The position numbers and the translations under genes are program-made. The notes below the pieces were generated by a model that was not told the DNA's origin, searched no databases, and saw only the letters and a list, made by a program, of their open reading frames with translations. A DNA stretch of 64,000 nt from Wujia chipingensis (lineage in GTDB: Bacteria > Bacillota > Clostridia > Lachnospirales > Lachnospiraceae), in contig NZ_CP060632.1 in the NCBI RefSeq assembly GCF_014337155.1, positions 2,053,001 through 2,117,000 on the forward strand, read 5' to 3'. Shown here one piece after another: positions 28,900 to 37,403 of this stretch (position 1 is the stretch's first letter; the number at the start of each line of letters is the position of its first letter).

Positions 28900-29196
28900 T
28901 TACATTTTTCTGCATTTTTCGTACATTTTCTGTACAATAATGCATTTTTCATTAAGGAATCGATTGTTCGAAGAAAGCAGCTGTAGCATCTTATTAAATG
29001 AATAAATCGTTGTATCTGTCGGTACATCCACCACGTCATCAAAATCATTTCCTAGCAGAATCTCCGGTTTTGTATTCAGCGCAATTCCCCGGATATCCAC
29101 ATCAGATCCTTCTTTATCTATGCCATACGCATGACTTCCACCCAATGTCAGAAGGATAATATTCTCTCCTAGGTACCATCCGAAGTCCCAACTCAT
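28900..29196 (-). pseudogene. Truncated nucleotidyltransferase (DNA polymerase beta superfamily)
   Basis: The 98-residue frame contains LTLGGSHAYGIDKEGSDVDIRGIAL, where GGSHAYG and the DxD pair are the metal and nucleotide motif of the polymerase-beta-like superfamily. It also has IYSFNKMLQLLSSNN, normally followed by an N..E.LG segment and about 200 more residues. Homology stops at that point and a stop follows 20 residues later. No clear ribosome site precedes the ATG. I read it as a decayed gene fragment. Confidence 0.7.
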
Positions 29197-29215
29197 CCTG
29201 TTCTGGCATAACTAA

Positions 29216-29262
29216 GCCCTCCCCGATATAATAAATACTATATTATATCGGGGAGGGCTTAA
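29216..29262. terminator. Long perfect hairpin terminator
   Basis: Twenty-base perfect arms (AAGCCCTCCCCGATATAATA) flank a seven-base loop. It lies between the nucleotidyltransferase remnant and the DUF3592 gene, downstream of the latter. Confidence 0.8.
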
Positions 29263-29299
29263 ATTATCTATGTATTCTTTTATTACACACAGATTCTGT

Positions 29300-30010
29300 T
29301 TATTTGTCACGCTTCTTGAATATCCTGTTATAAATCTCAATTCCCTTGTCAGGATTCTGGTTCATCCAGAATACGAGATAGCCGCCAATCAGGAACAAAG
29401 CCCCTCCTATTATAACAAGATAGACAGACATTGTCGGGATTTTCCTTCCATCCGTTATTTTGGTTGGTTTCTCCGGATCATAATATACCGTTACCTTCTG
29501 CCCTATCTGCATATCATGTCCATCACCCACATATATCTCATTATATGTTTTTCCATCTACTTCATAATCCACAAAGATGGTGCAAGTTGCATGATTTCTA
29601 TGCATACGTTTTTCTGTTACAATACCTGGTACGGTCTCAGCTTTTCTTAAAAACAGATCATTATGTACATATGCCGCAAGTCCCGCGAACAACAAAGCCA
29701 GCCCGACAAACATAACTATCATCACTTCCTTACGGACGGACTTTTTTCTTATTTCTTTGTCACCTAAATCTTCTCCAAAGATTCGTGCTTGTTTTTCCTC
29801 TGACAAAATATATGGATTTCTATCTGTTGCAGATGAAAGCTTTCCATCCGGTTGATAAACAGGCTTATCGATTGGAGTTGTCCTTTTGGATTCAATGACA
29901 TATGGATCCTGTTCTAAATCGCTGAACTCCCCCAGTGAAGGATCTTTTAATTCTTCCTGCATATCTTTCATGCGTTTTGTGGAATCTTCATCTTTTAACT
30001 TTAATGACAT
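29300..30010 (-). CDS. DUF3592 membrane protein
   Basis: This 236-residue protein has a long charged cytoplasmic N-terminus (about 95 residues, many Asp, Glu and Lys) and a helix (EVMIVMFVGLALLFAGLAAYV). An extracytoplasmic beta domain follows, of DUF3592 type (VPGIVTEKRMHRNHATCTIFVDYEVDGK; GQKVTVYYDPEKPTKITDG), then a second helix (MSVYLVIIGGALFLIGGYLV). Function unknown. GGAGGAGG precedes the start. It appears monocistronic. Confidence 0.8.
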   Translation of the reverse strand: MSLKLKDEDSTKRMKDMQEELKDPSLGEFSDLEQDPYVIESKRTTPIDKPVYQPDGKLSSATDRNPYILSEEKQARIFGEDLGDKEIRKKSVRKEVMIVMFVGLALLFAGLAAYVHNDLFLRKAETVPGIVTEKRMHRNHATCTIFVDYEVDGKTYNEIYVGDGHDMQIGQKVTVYYDPEKPTKITDGRKIPTMSVYLVIIGGALFLIGGYLVFWMNQNPDKGIEIYNRIFKKRDK

Positions 30011-30163
30011 ATTTTTCCTCCTCCCAAATATACAAAGGATTGTTGCAATATTCTTTCATTCATATTAACACTATCATACATATATGGAAATAACAATGTG
30101 TAATTTTCTTCTGTCATGGATATGATTTCAACCCTGATTTCCAGATATTTACTATATTAATTT

Positions 30164-30472
30164 CCTGTTTGGGTTTTCTTGCTTGCTTTTCTCTGCCTAC
30201 GCCCACGCCGTGGGTTTTTCTGCTTAATTTCTCTCCCTCACACCCAGTTTCATCTCCGTATCTTTCCGATCAGTTTCCGGTTTGGGTTTTTCTGCTTGCT
30301 TTTCTCCACCTACGCCCATATCGTGGGGGTTTCTGCTTAATTTCTCTCCCTCACACCCAGCTTCATCTCCGTATCTTTCCGATTAGCTTCCGGTTTGGGT
30401 TTTTCTGCTTGCTTTTCTCCGCCTACGCCCACGTCGTGGGTTTTTCCGCTTAATTTCTCTCCCGCGAGCCCA
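30164..30472. repeat. 113-bp tandem repeat, about 2.7 copies
   Basis: TTTGGGTTTT recurs at 30168, 30281 and 30394, exactly 113 bases apart, and the whole units match closely. Each unit includes TTTCTGCTTAATTTCTCTCC and a palindrome: CCCACGCCGTGGG in unit 1, CCCATATCGTGGG in unit 2, CCCACGTCGTGGG in unit 3. Plus strand strongly pyrimidine-rich. The array lies upstream of the DUF3592 gene and has no coding sense on either strand. Confidence 0.88.
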
Positions 30473-30616
30473 GATTTACATTTTGTGGAAAATAATATAC
30501 AAGATATAACCGAATCCACATACACGGCAAACGTTGTGGAATGGCTTAGAGAATACTTAGAATAAAAAATAAACAGGAAATCATTCGCCGTGCGACTTCG
30601 TTTCTGCTTCGCTCCA

Positions 30617-30753
30617 ACAATGAGCCGTGAACCGGCGCATGCTTCGCATGCACCCGGTCTCGGGCATTCGCCCTATATAAACGGATAAAAAAATGACTGG
30701 TTTCAAGCAAGCTTGACCAGCCATTTTTTTATCCGTTATGCACGGCTCATTGT
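30617..30753 (-). ncRNA. Multi-stem 3' UTR structure after the GGGtGRT gene
   Basis: Starting three bases after the stop codon, perfect 13-base arms ACAATGAGCCGTG / CACGGCTCATTGT enclose three further hairpins. These are a long one with T and A runs (30681-30736), GGGC-loop-GCCC (30662-30673) and CCGGCGCATGC-TTC-GCATGCACCCGG (30632-30657). This makes a four-way-junction-like fold. No homologous copy was found in the window. Confidence 0.55.
30681..30736 (-). terminator. Terminator hairpin of the GGGtGRT/NifU-like operon
   Basis: Arms ACGGATAAAAAAATG-CTGG and CCAG-CATTTTTTTATCCGT pair over more than 20 bases with one internal mismatch. The stem base carries a run of seven T residues. It is nested within the larger fold after the gene. 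Confidence 0.7.
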
Positions 30754-30755
30754 CT

Positions 30756-31766
30756 CTAGAACTTTCCAGCCTTTGCTGCTTCCTCAACAGAAACTGCAAC
30801 TGCAACAGTAGCACCAACCATAGGGTTGTTACCCATACCGATCAGACCCATCATCTCTACGTGAGCTGGTACAGATGAAGAACCTGCGAACTGTGCATCA
30901 CTGTGCATACGTCCCATAGTATCTGTCATACCATAAGAAGCAGGACCTGCTGCCATGTTATCTGGGTGAAGTGTACGACCTGTACCACCACCGGATGCTA
31001 CGGAGAAGTACTTCTTACCCTGCTCGATACATTCCTTCTTGTATGTACCTGCTACCGGATGCTGGAAACGTGTTGGGTTTGTTGAGTTACCTGTGATAGA
31101 TACACCAACATTCTCATGATGCATGATTGCAACACCTTCCTGAACATCGTCAGCACCATAACACTTAACAGTTGCACGAAGACCTGTTGAATATGGCTTC
31201 TCATATACTATGTTCAGCTTAGCTGCCTTGTAATCATACTTTGTCTCAACAAATGTAAATCCGTTAATACGTGAGATAATCTGAGCTGCATCCTTACCAA
31301 GACCGTTCAAGATAACACGAAGTGGCTTCTGACGTACCTTATTAGCCTTCTCTGCGATACCGATTGCACCCTCAGCAGCTGCGAATGACTCATGTCCTGC
31401 AAGGAAACAGAAACACTCTGTCTCTTCCTCAAGGAGCATCTTACCAAGGTTACCATGTCCAAGACCTACCTTACGGTGATCAGCAACTGAACCCGGGATA
31501 CAGAAAGACTGAAGTCCTTCACCGATTGCTGCTGCAGCATCTGCTGCTCTTCTGCAACCCTTCTTAATTGCGATTGCTGCACCAACTGTGTAAGCCCAGC
31601 AAGCATTCTCAAAACAAATTGGCTGAATCTTCTTAACCTGATCGTAAACATCAAGTCCAGCGTCCTTTGTAATCTTCTCAGCTTCTTCGATAGAGCTGAT
31701 ACCATAGCTGTTCAATACAGCGTTAATCTGGTCAATTCTTCTTTCATATGATTCAAATAAAGCCAT
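30756..31766 (-). CDS. GGGtGRT family protein
   Basis: This 336-residue soluble protein is named for its motif, visible as VASGGGTGRTLHPDNMAAGP. Other conserved parts are CFENACWAYTVGAAIAIKKGC, FCIPGSVADHRKVGLGHGNLG and CFCFLAGHESFAAAEGAIGIAEKA, with several cysteines. The family is widespread in anaerobic Firmicutes and almost always sits next to a NifU-like scaffold gene, as here. Its biochemical role is not established to my knowledge; an iron-sulfur or radical-linked function is inference. Codon use and a strong GAAAGGAG site suggest high expression. Confidence 0.85.
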   Translation of the reverse strand: MALFESYERRIDQINAVLNSYGISSIEEAEKITKDAGLDVYDQVKKIQPICFENACWAYTVGAAIAIKKGCRRAADAAAAIGEGLQSFCIPGSVADHRKVGLGHGNLGKMLLEEETECFCFLAGHESFAAAEGAIGIAEKANKVRQKPLRVILNGLGKDAAQIISRINGFTFVETKYDYKAAKLNIVYEKPYSTGLRATVKCYGADDVQEGVAIMHHENVGVSITGNSTNPTRFQHPVAGTYKKECIEQGKKYFSVASGGGTGRTLHPDNMAAGPASYGMTDTMGRMHSDAQFAGSSSVPAHVEMMGLIGMGNNPMVGATVAVAVSVEEAAKAGKF

Positions 31767-31785
31767 TGTCGTTTCTCCTTTCCTC

Positions 31786-32478
31786 TTATTCCTGTCTAGG
31801 ATCGATAATCTTCACTGCATCAGCAACACGGCCATACTGACCCTTTGCCTTCTCCCATGCTGTGTTAGGATCATCACCCTTCTTAATGAAGTCTGTCATC
31901 TTTCCAAGAGAAACGAACTGGTATCCGATAACTTCGTTATCTGCATCAAGTGCGATACCTGTTACATAGCCCTCAGCCATCTCAAGGTAACGAACACCCT
32001 TCTCCTTAGTTGCGTACATTGTACCAACCTGAGAACGAAGGCCCTTACCAAGATCCTCAAGACCTGCTCCAACTGCAAGACCGTCATCAGAGAAAGCACT
32101 CTGTGTACGACCATAAACAATCTGAAGGAACAGCTCTCTCATAGCTGTATTGATAGCATCACATACAAGGTCTGTGTTCAGAGCCTCAAGGATTGTCTTA
32201 CCCTGCAGAACCTCTGCTGCCATAGCTGCAGAATGTGTCATACCGGAACAACCGATTGTCTCAACCAAAGCCTCTTCAATTACGCCATTCTTAACGTTCA
32301 GTGAAAGTTTACAAGCACCCTGCTGTGGTGCGCACCAGCCAACACCATGTGTAAAACCAGAGATATCTTCAATCTTCTTTGAGTGTACCCACTTTCCTTC
32401 TTCAGGAATAGGAGCTGGCTCATGCTTTGCGCCCTTGGCTACTGGGCACATGTTTTCAACTTCCTTCGTGTAAATCAT
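31786..32478 (-). CDS. NifU-like iron-sulfur scaffold protein
   Basis: The frame is 230 residues, with the start likely at MIYTKEVENM or MCPVAKGAKHE. It contains CAPQQGACKLSLNVKNGVIEEALVETIGCSGMTHSAAMAAEVLQGK, which is the NifU/IscU-type cluster-assembly fold with Cys residues. A C-terminal extension follows (GVRYLEMAEGYVTGIALDADNEVIGYQFV) that ordinary IscU/SufU lacks. It is translated just upstream of the GGGtGRT gene (19-base gap). The pair probably works together, with this protein supplying a cluster. GAAAGGAG precedes the start. Confidence 0.85.
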   Translation of the reverse strand: MIYTKEVENMCPVAKGAKHEPAPIPEEGKWVHSKKIEDISGFTHGVGWCAPQQGACKLSLNVKNGVIEEALVETIGCSGMTHSAAMAAEVLQGKTILEALNTDLVCDAINTAMRELFLQIVYGRTQSAFSDDGLAVGAGLEDLGKGLRSQVGTMYATKEKGVRYLEMAEGYVTGIALDADNEVIGYQFVSLGKMTDFIKKGDDPNTAWEKAKGQYGRVADAVKIIDPRQE

Positions 32479-32647
32479 TGTGGAACTCCTTTCAATATTA
32501 AAATTTTATAGAGAGATGTTTCTTACATACAAAACACCATCAACTACATTTTCTCACAAAGTCATAATTTCGTCTACACCTTTTTTGTCATTTTTTGTAG
32601 AATATGCAAACATGGCTAGTATCTGCATTTCTCATAACAAATCCGGA

Positions 32648-33061
32648 TTATTCCTTTGTCTTTCCAAGCTTCTTATCTGCTTTCTTGTCTTCCTTTTTCT
32701 CTTCCTTTACAGGTGTATCCTCTTCCTCATCCTTTACGACTGCGGAACCTGCTTTTTCAATCTCAGCGATTGCGTTCTTGTGCATTGGGATACGGCAGTT
32801 CTTGTTGTTACCGAACTCTACGATAACTGTTGTATCATCTACGATATCAAGGATTGTACCATAGAAACCACCTGTGGTCATGATGTTGTCACCCGGTTCC
32901 ATTGCCTTGTGCAGATCTTCCATCTGCTTCTTCTGCTTCTTCTGTGGACGGATGATCAGTAACCACATGAATCCGACTAAGATTACAATGTAGATAACCC
33001 AGAACAATCCACTTGGCTGTTTTGCTGTTGTTGCTGTTGATTCCAGTAATGTTAATAACAT
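32648..33061 (-). CDS. yajC: Preprotein translocase subunit YajC
   Basis: This 137-residue protein has an N-terminal segment, one helix (LFWVIYIVILVGFMWLLIIRPQKKQKKQ) with the typical RPQxKxxK stop-transfer, and a YajC domain (GDNIMTTGGFYGTILDIVDDTTVIVEFG). The tail is unusually rich in Lys, Asp and Glu (KEDKKADKKLGKTKE). It associates with SecDF. It lies 19 bases after tgt, the common tgt-yajC order. AAAGGAG supports the start. Confidence 0.95.
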   Translation of the reverse strand: MLLTLLESTATTAKQPSGLFWVIYIVILVGFMWLLIIRPQKKQKKQMEDLHKAMEPGDNIMTTGGFYGTILDIVDDTTVIVEFGNNKNCRIPMHKNAIAEIEKAGSAVVKDEEEDTPVKEEKKEDKKADKKLGKTKE

Positions 33062-33080
33062 GTCTTAAAACTCCTTTTAT

Positions 33081-34214
33081 TTATTCTTGATTTTGAAAGC
33101 CTTCTAATTTCTGTCGTTTATATTCACTATAACGATGTTCCTCGATTGCCTCCCGAATCTCACTCATCATATTATTATAAAAATATAAATTATGCAAGAC
33201 ACAAAATCTCATTCCAAGCATTTCCTTTGCTTTGAGCAGATGGCGGATATAGGCTCTCGAATACTTCCTGCACGCCGGGCATCCACAGCTTTCCTCAATT
33301 GGACGCTCATCCAGTTCATATTTTGCATTGAACAGATTCAGCTTACCATGGTTTGTATAGACATGACCATGTCTGCCATTCCGGGATGGATATACACAAT
33401 CAAAGAAATCAACTCCGCGTTCTACAGCTTCCAATATATTCGCCGGTGTACCAACCCCCATCAGATAAGTTGGTTTGTTCTCCGGCAGATACGGAATGAC
33501 TGACTCGATAATCCGATACATCTCCGCATGTGTCTCTCCAACTGCCAGCCCGCCGATTGCATAACCATCTAAATCCATGTCTGCAATCCGCTTCGCATGC
33601 TCGATACGGATATCATCTATAACGCCTCCCTGATTGATACCGAAGAGCATCTGCTGCTTGTTAATCGTATCTTCGAGACTATTCAGCCTATGCATCTCCC
33701 GCTTGCACCGCTCTAACCAGCGTGTTGTACGGTCTACCGATGGCTGGATGTAGGAACGGTCTGCCTTGGCCGGTGCACATTCATCGAATGCCATTGCAAT
33801 CGTAGATGCAAGGTTTGACTGAATCTGCATACTCTCCTCCGGTCCCATAAATATGAGACGTCCATCAACATGCGAATGGAATGTTACACCCTCTTCTTTA
33901 ATCTTTCTGAGTCCTGCAAGTGAGAATACCTGAAATCCGCCGGAATCGGTCAGAATTGGCTTGTCCCATACCATAAACTTATGCAAACCGCCGAGTTTCT
34001 TTACAACCTCGTCGCCTGGTCTCACATGCAAATGATAGGTGTTTGACAATTCCACCTGCGTTCCGATCGTCTGCAGATCCTCCGTCGATACCGCACCCTT
34101 GATGGCGGCGGCTGTACCGACATTCATAAAGACCGGTGTCTGGATCACGCCATGCGGTGTCGTAAATTCGCCACGCTTGGCACTTCCATCTTTGGTAATC
34201 AATTTGTAACTCAT
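33081..34214 (-). CDS. tgt: Queuine tRNA-ribosyltransferase
   Basis: This 377-residue TIM-barrel enzyme replaces guanine at tRNA position 34 with preQ1. It has LTDSGGFQVFSL with the catalytic Asp, the binding segment MAFDECAPAK, GVGTPANILEAVERGVDFFDCVYPSRNGRHGHVYT with the second catalytic Asp, and zinc ligands CGCPACRKYSRAYIRHLLKAKE. AAAGGAG precedes the ATG. Full length and all motifs intact. Confidence 0.97.
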   Translation of the reverse strand: MSYKLITKDGSAKRGEFTTPHGVIQTPVFMNVGTAAAIKGAVSTEDLQTIGTQVELSNTYHLHVRPGDEVVKKLGGLHKFMVWDKPILTDSGGFQVFSLAGLRKIKEEGVTFHSHVDGRLIFMGPEESMQIQSNLASTIAMAFDECAPAKADRSYIQPSVDRTTRWLERCKREMHRLNSLEDTINKQQMLFGINQGGVIDDIRIEHAKRIADMDLDGYAIGGLAVGETHAEMYRIIESVIPYLPENKPTYLMGVGTPANILEAVERGVDFFDCVYPSRNGRHGHVYTNHGKLNLFNAKYELDERPIEESCGCPACRKYSRAYIRHLLKAKEMLGMRFCVLHNLYFYNNMMSEIREAIEEHRYSEYKRQKLEGFQNQE

Positions 34215-34350
34215 ATTGTTGCTCCTTTATTTTAAATCACTTGTTATCTTAACTTGTTTTTTTGTCTTATGCCCGATATAATAATTCTGTCACACCGGGC
34301 ATGATTTCATTCTCTGTGACATATTCTATACTACCAAGGCAGGTGATACT

Positions 34351-34623
34351 ATGTTTCGTATCTGGGGAAAAATAATGAAAGATAACCGTCTCGTCAAAGA
34401 CCATACCGTCTGCATCGAGGACTATACCATGACGCGTACAAAAAAGGTGTATGCCGCCCTTGACGAGCTATGCTACACCTTTGATTTAGCGAAGCCTATC
34501 TGGTTAAAATCCAACCAGCAGGATTTTATTCGTCATGCAAGAACCCGGTTCACGCAGGATAATTTCATCGAATCCATCGATTTTGATTATCTTGACTTTC
34601 AGGTCATCGAGGAGGACTACTGA
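34351..34623 (+). CDS. Small conserved hypothetical protein
   Basis: This 90-residue soluble protein begins MFRIWGKIMKDNRLVKDHTV, continues TKKVYAALDELCYTFDLAKPIWLKSN and ends FDYLDFQVIEEDY. The Trp/Phe-rich middle and acidic end suggest a compact domain; I do not recognise it beyond a general Lachnospiraceae conserved hypothetical. AGGTGA lies before the ATG. Its stop codon touches the stop codon of the convergent chemoreceptor gene, with no terminator between. Confidence 0.65.
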   Translation: MFRIWGKIMKDNRLVKDHTVCIEDYTMTRTKKVYAALDELCYTFDLAKPIWLKSNQQDFIRHARTRFTQDNFIESIDFDYLDFQVIEEDY

Positions 34624-36528
34624 TTATTCCTGATCAGAGTCCTCTTCGTCTGTATCCGCATCATATTCTGTATCATCTTCCGTTTCGGGATCTTCACTTA
34701 TCTCTTCATCTTCTTCTGCTGCTTCTTCATCCCGGTTTTCTTCTATTCCACTGTTTTCTCCGCTGTCTTCTGCATCTTCCCAGGATTCATATGCTTCATC
34801 TATCCCAGCCTGTGTATCCTCAGAATCTTCGCATGTTTCCTCCGACGCATCTTCGGTTGGATCTGTCTCCACCGGTTCTGTCTCTTCCGTTGAATCTGTC
34901 TCCGCCGGTTCTGTCTCTTCGGATTCGGACTCCTCTGCGTCATCTTCCTCTGCGGATGCACTCGCAGGAGCCTCTGCTTCCTGTCCATCATCCTCTGAAA
35001 AATAATCTGAATAATCGGTTGTGTCACGAGATACAGTCTGAACGGTTGTCTCATCTAACATCTTATTGATTTCTTCTAAATCAGCCGCACGCAGACTTCC
35101 GATAATCTTCGCAATCTCATTTAACTCATCAATGACACCATTTAATTCATTTAAGTTTGTCTCGCACAGATCTGCGGAGGACTGTGCATTTGCTGCGATT
35201 TCTTCACTGGCAGCCTGCTGATTTGCCAGACCGTCAATGATGGAATTGTTCGATGCATCCAGATTTCCAGACAGCTTATCAAGTTGCTTCATATCGCCGG
35301 ATAATTCTTCCACTGCCCCAGCAATTGTCTGGAAGCTTCCATCTGCCGCCTCGATATATTTCGCCTGTTCTGATACGGCATCAACGCTTCGGCGAACCAG
35401 ATCCGATGTATGATTGGCAAGATCCGTCACACCCTTCAACAACTGTGTAATACTGTCAATCGAACTTCTTGTATCATCCGCTAATTTACGAATTTCATCT
35501 GCAACCACGGCAAATCCACGTCCCTGCTCTCCTGCACGTGCGGCCTCAATACTTGCATTTAACGCAAGAAGGTTTGTCTGGCTGGAGATCTGATAGATGA
35601 TTTGTGTGATTTCCTCTGCGGACTGAATCTTCTCGCAGAGTTCTTCGGATACACGTGTTACATCTTCATTTGCAACATTGATATCGTCCGACTTATCCTT
35701 CAGACTTTCAATAATATCTAAACCGGACTTTACAGATTCGATTGCCCGGTGTGTCGACTGTACGGTATTGTCCTTGACGTCGATCAGGTTATCAATAATA
35801 TCCTGAATCTGCTGTGTCATCGTTGTTGACACTTCCATATTCTCTGCCGTATCGGTAACGCCGGTTGAAATGGCATCAACAGACTTCGTTACTTCTGCTG
35901 TCGCTGCCTGGAAGTTATCCAGCTTTGACTGCAGCTGCTCGATATGCGCATTTCCGTTATCAACGACCTTGACCATGTTCTCTGTGATTTCTTCCTGATA
36001 TGCAACATGGTACTCAATTTCCTGACGGTCTGTCTCCTGCTCGCGCAAAGTAATGTTACAAGCCATCAGAATTCCAAATGTGAAAATAGCTGCTAAAAGC
36101 AGAATCTCTATCCATGTAGCTGATAGTGCAAATCCATGCTTTGCGATCTGAATGATCGTCTCAACCAGAATGCCGAGTGTTGATACGCCACATGTCACAC
36201 GGATATGGAACGTATCCATATAGATGATACACATGCCCATCGCGATAAAGATCGGAAGTGCCTCCATCACCGAGCCGGATACAAATACAGACACAAGTAC
36301 CAGCACAGAAAATGCTGTGACCGATGTGAATTTCATCAGTTCACTGCGGTCATTGATCAGCTGGAACACAACATTTCCAACCGCAAACAATGCAAATAAT
36401 ACCAGCAGCGGCACAAATCCCTCCTGTGTCTTATGATTAATAATCAATACTACGATTTTCGCGATTGCAAAAGCAACCATCACCTTCATCGCCAGATCAT
36501 TTTTCTTCGCTAATCTCGTTCCATTCAT
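34624..36528 (-). CDS. Methyl-accepting chemotaxis protein with acidic C-terminal tail
   Basis: About 634 residues from the ATG at 36528 ([11 protein letters not shown]). An upstream ATG at 36594 lacks a ribosome site. Six or so N-terminal helices ([32 protein letters not shown] and others) form a membrane sensor with hardly any external domain. The signalling hairpin contains [37 protein letters not shown]. The final 130 residues are almost entirely Glu, Asp, Ser and Thr, with repeats such as [17 protein letters not shown]. Without HAMP or a periplasmic pocket, it may sense membrane energy state or an internal signal. Confidence 0.88.
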   Translation of the reverse strand: MNGTRLAKKNDLAMKVMVAFAIAKIVVLIINHKTQEGFVPLLVLFALFAVGNVVFQLINDRSELMKFTSVTAFSVLVLVSVFVSGSVMEALPIFIAMGMCIIYMDTFHIRVTCGVSTLGILVETIIQIAKHGFALSATWIEILLLAAIFTFGILMACNITLREQETDRQEIEYHVAYQEEITENMVKVVDNGNAHIEQLQSKLDNFQAATAEVTKSVDAISTGVTDTAENMEVSTTMTQQIQDIIDNLIDVKDNTVQSTHRAIESVKSGLDIIESLKDKSDDINVANEDVTRVSEELCEKIQSAEEITQIIYQISSQTNLLALNASIEAARAGEQGRGFAVVADEIRKLADDTRSSIDSITQLLKGVTDLANHTSDLVRRSVDAVSEQAKYIEAADGSFQTIAGAVEELSGDMKQLDKLSGNLDASNNSIIDGLANQQAASEEIAANAQSSADLCETNLNELNGVIDELNEIAKIIGSLRAADLEEINKMLDETTVQTVSRDTTDYSDYFSEDDGQEAEAPASASAEEDDAEESESEETEPAETDSTEETEPVETDPTEDASEETCEDSEDTQAGIDEAYESWEDAEDSGENSGIEENRDEEAAEEDEEISEDPETEDDTEYDADTDEEDSDQE

Positions 36529-36761
36529 AATGTATGTACCCCATGTCTTTCGTTCTAACAAGTTTCCGTTGCGCATAAATATACGCCATGTCATATATGT
36601 TTAAAATTATAGCAAATTTGTAATATAAAGTCCATAGACAAAATCCACTTATCCGCGCTTTCTACTTGTATATTCTACCTAAAAATGCTATCTTAATTCA
36701 AAGAACCAAAGACTTGAACGGATGCAAAAATCGCAATCGAAAACCAATCAAAGGAGTTATT

Positions 36762-37388
36762 ATGTTTCAGATTGAACATATCTCAAAATCATACGGAAAA
36801 AAACAGGTGTTGAACGATGTGTCTTTTCCCGTCCCGGAAGGCTGTGCCATCGGGATTTTAGGCGTCAACGGCTCCGGGAAATCCACGTTGCTTTCCTGCA
36901 TTGCAAAAAAATATGCCGGAACACCAGATGTAAGAATCGGCTATGTCCCACAGGAAAATCCGCTCTATGATGAGCTAAAGCCTGTGGATAATCTGCGTAT
37001 GTGGACGAACAAACGCAAATCCGAAATCCTGCAGGCATTGCAGGCACCACCGCTCGCCCAGCTTGGAATCCAGACATTTCTGGATACTCCGGTCAAAAAT
37101 ATGTCCGGTGGTATGAAAAAGCGGCTCAGTCTCGCGTGTGCCCTGCTCGATGCACCACAGATTCTGCTGATGGATGAGCCATTTGCAGCACTGGATCTTC
37201 CAGCCAAACAGGATGCCATGCAGTTTATGCGTTATTATTTAAGTCTTGGAAATTCCATTGTGATTGCCTCCCATGAGGAAGCCGTTTTTCAGTTCTGCCA
37301 CACAGTCTATCTTCTGAAAAATGGCACACTCTTCGATGCGTCGCATCTGCCAGAGGGCACTAATTATATTGATCTGCTAAGAAATTAA
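36762..37388 (+). CDS. ABC transporter ATPase
   Basis: This 208-residue ATPase has Walker A GVNGSGKST, signature MSGGMKKRLS and Walker B ILLMDEPFAALD, followed by IVIASHEE. Its size and GGMKKR signature fit ABC-2 type exporters. AAAGGAG lies seven bases before the chosen ATG, whereas the frame's first ATG at 36666 has none. Two permease genes follow within 20 bases each. Confidence 0.92.
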   Translation: MFQIEHISKSYGKKQVLNDVSFPVPEGCAIGILGVNGSGKSTLLSCIAKKYAGTPDVRIGYVPQENPLYDELKPVDNLRMWTNKRKSEILQALQAPPLAQLGIQTFLDTPVKNMSGGMKKRLSLACALLDAPQILLMDEPFAALDLPAKQDAMQFMRYYLSLGNSIVIASHEEAVFQFCHTVYLLKNGTLFDASHLPEGTNYIDLLRN

Positions 37389-37403
37389 ATTTAAGAGGAA
37401 CTT

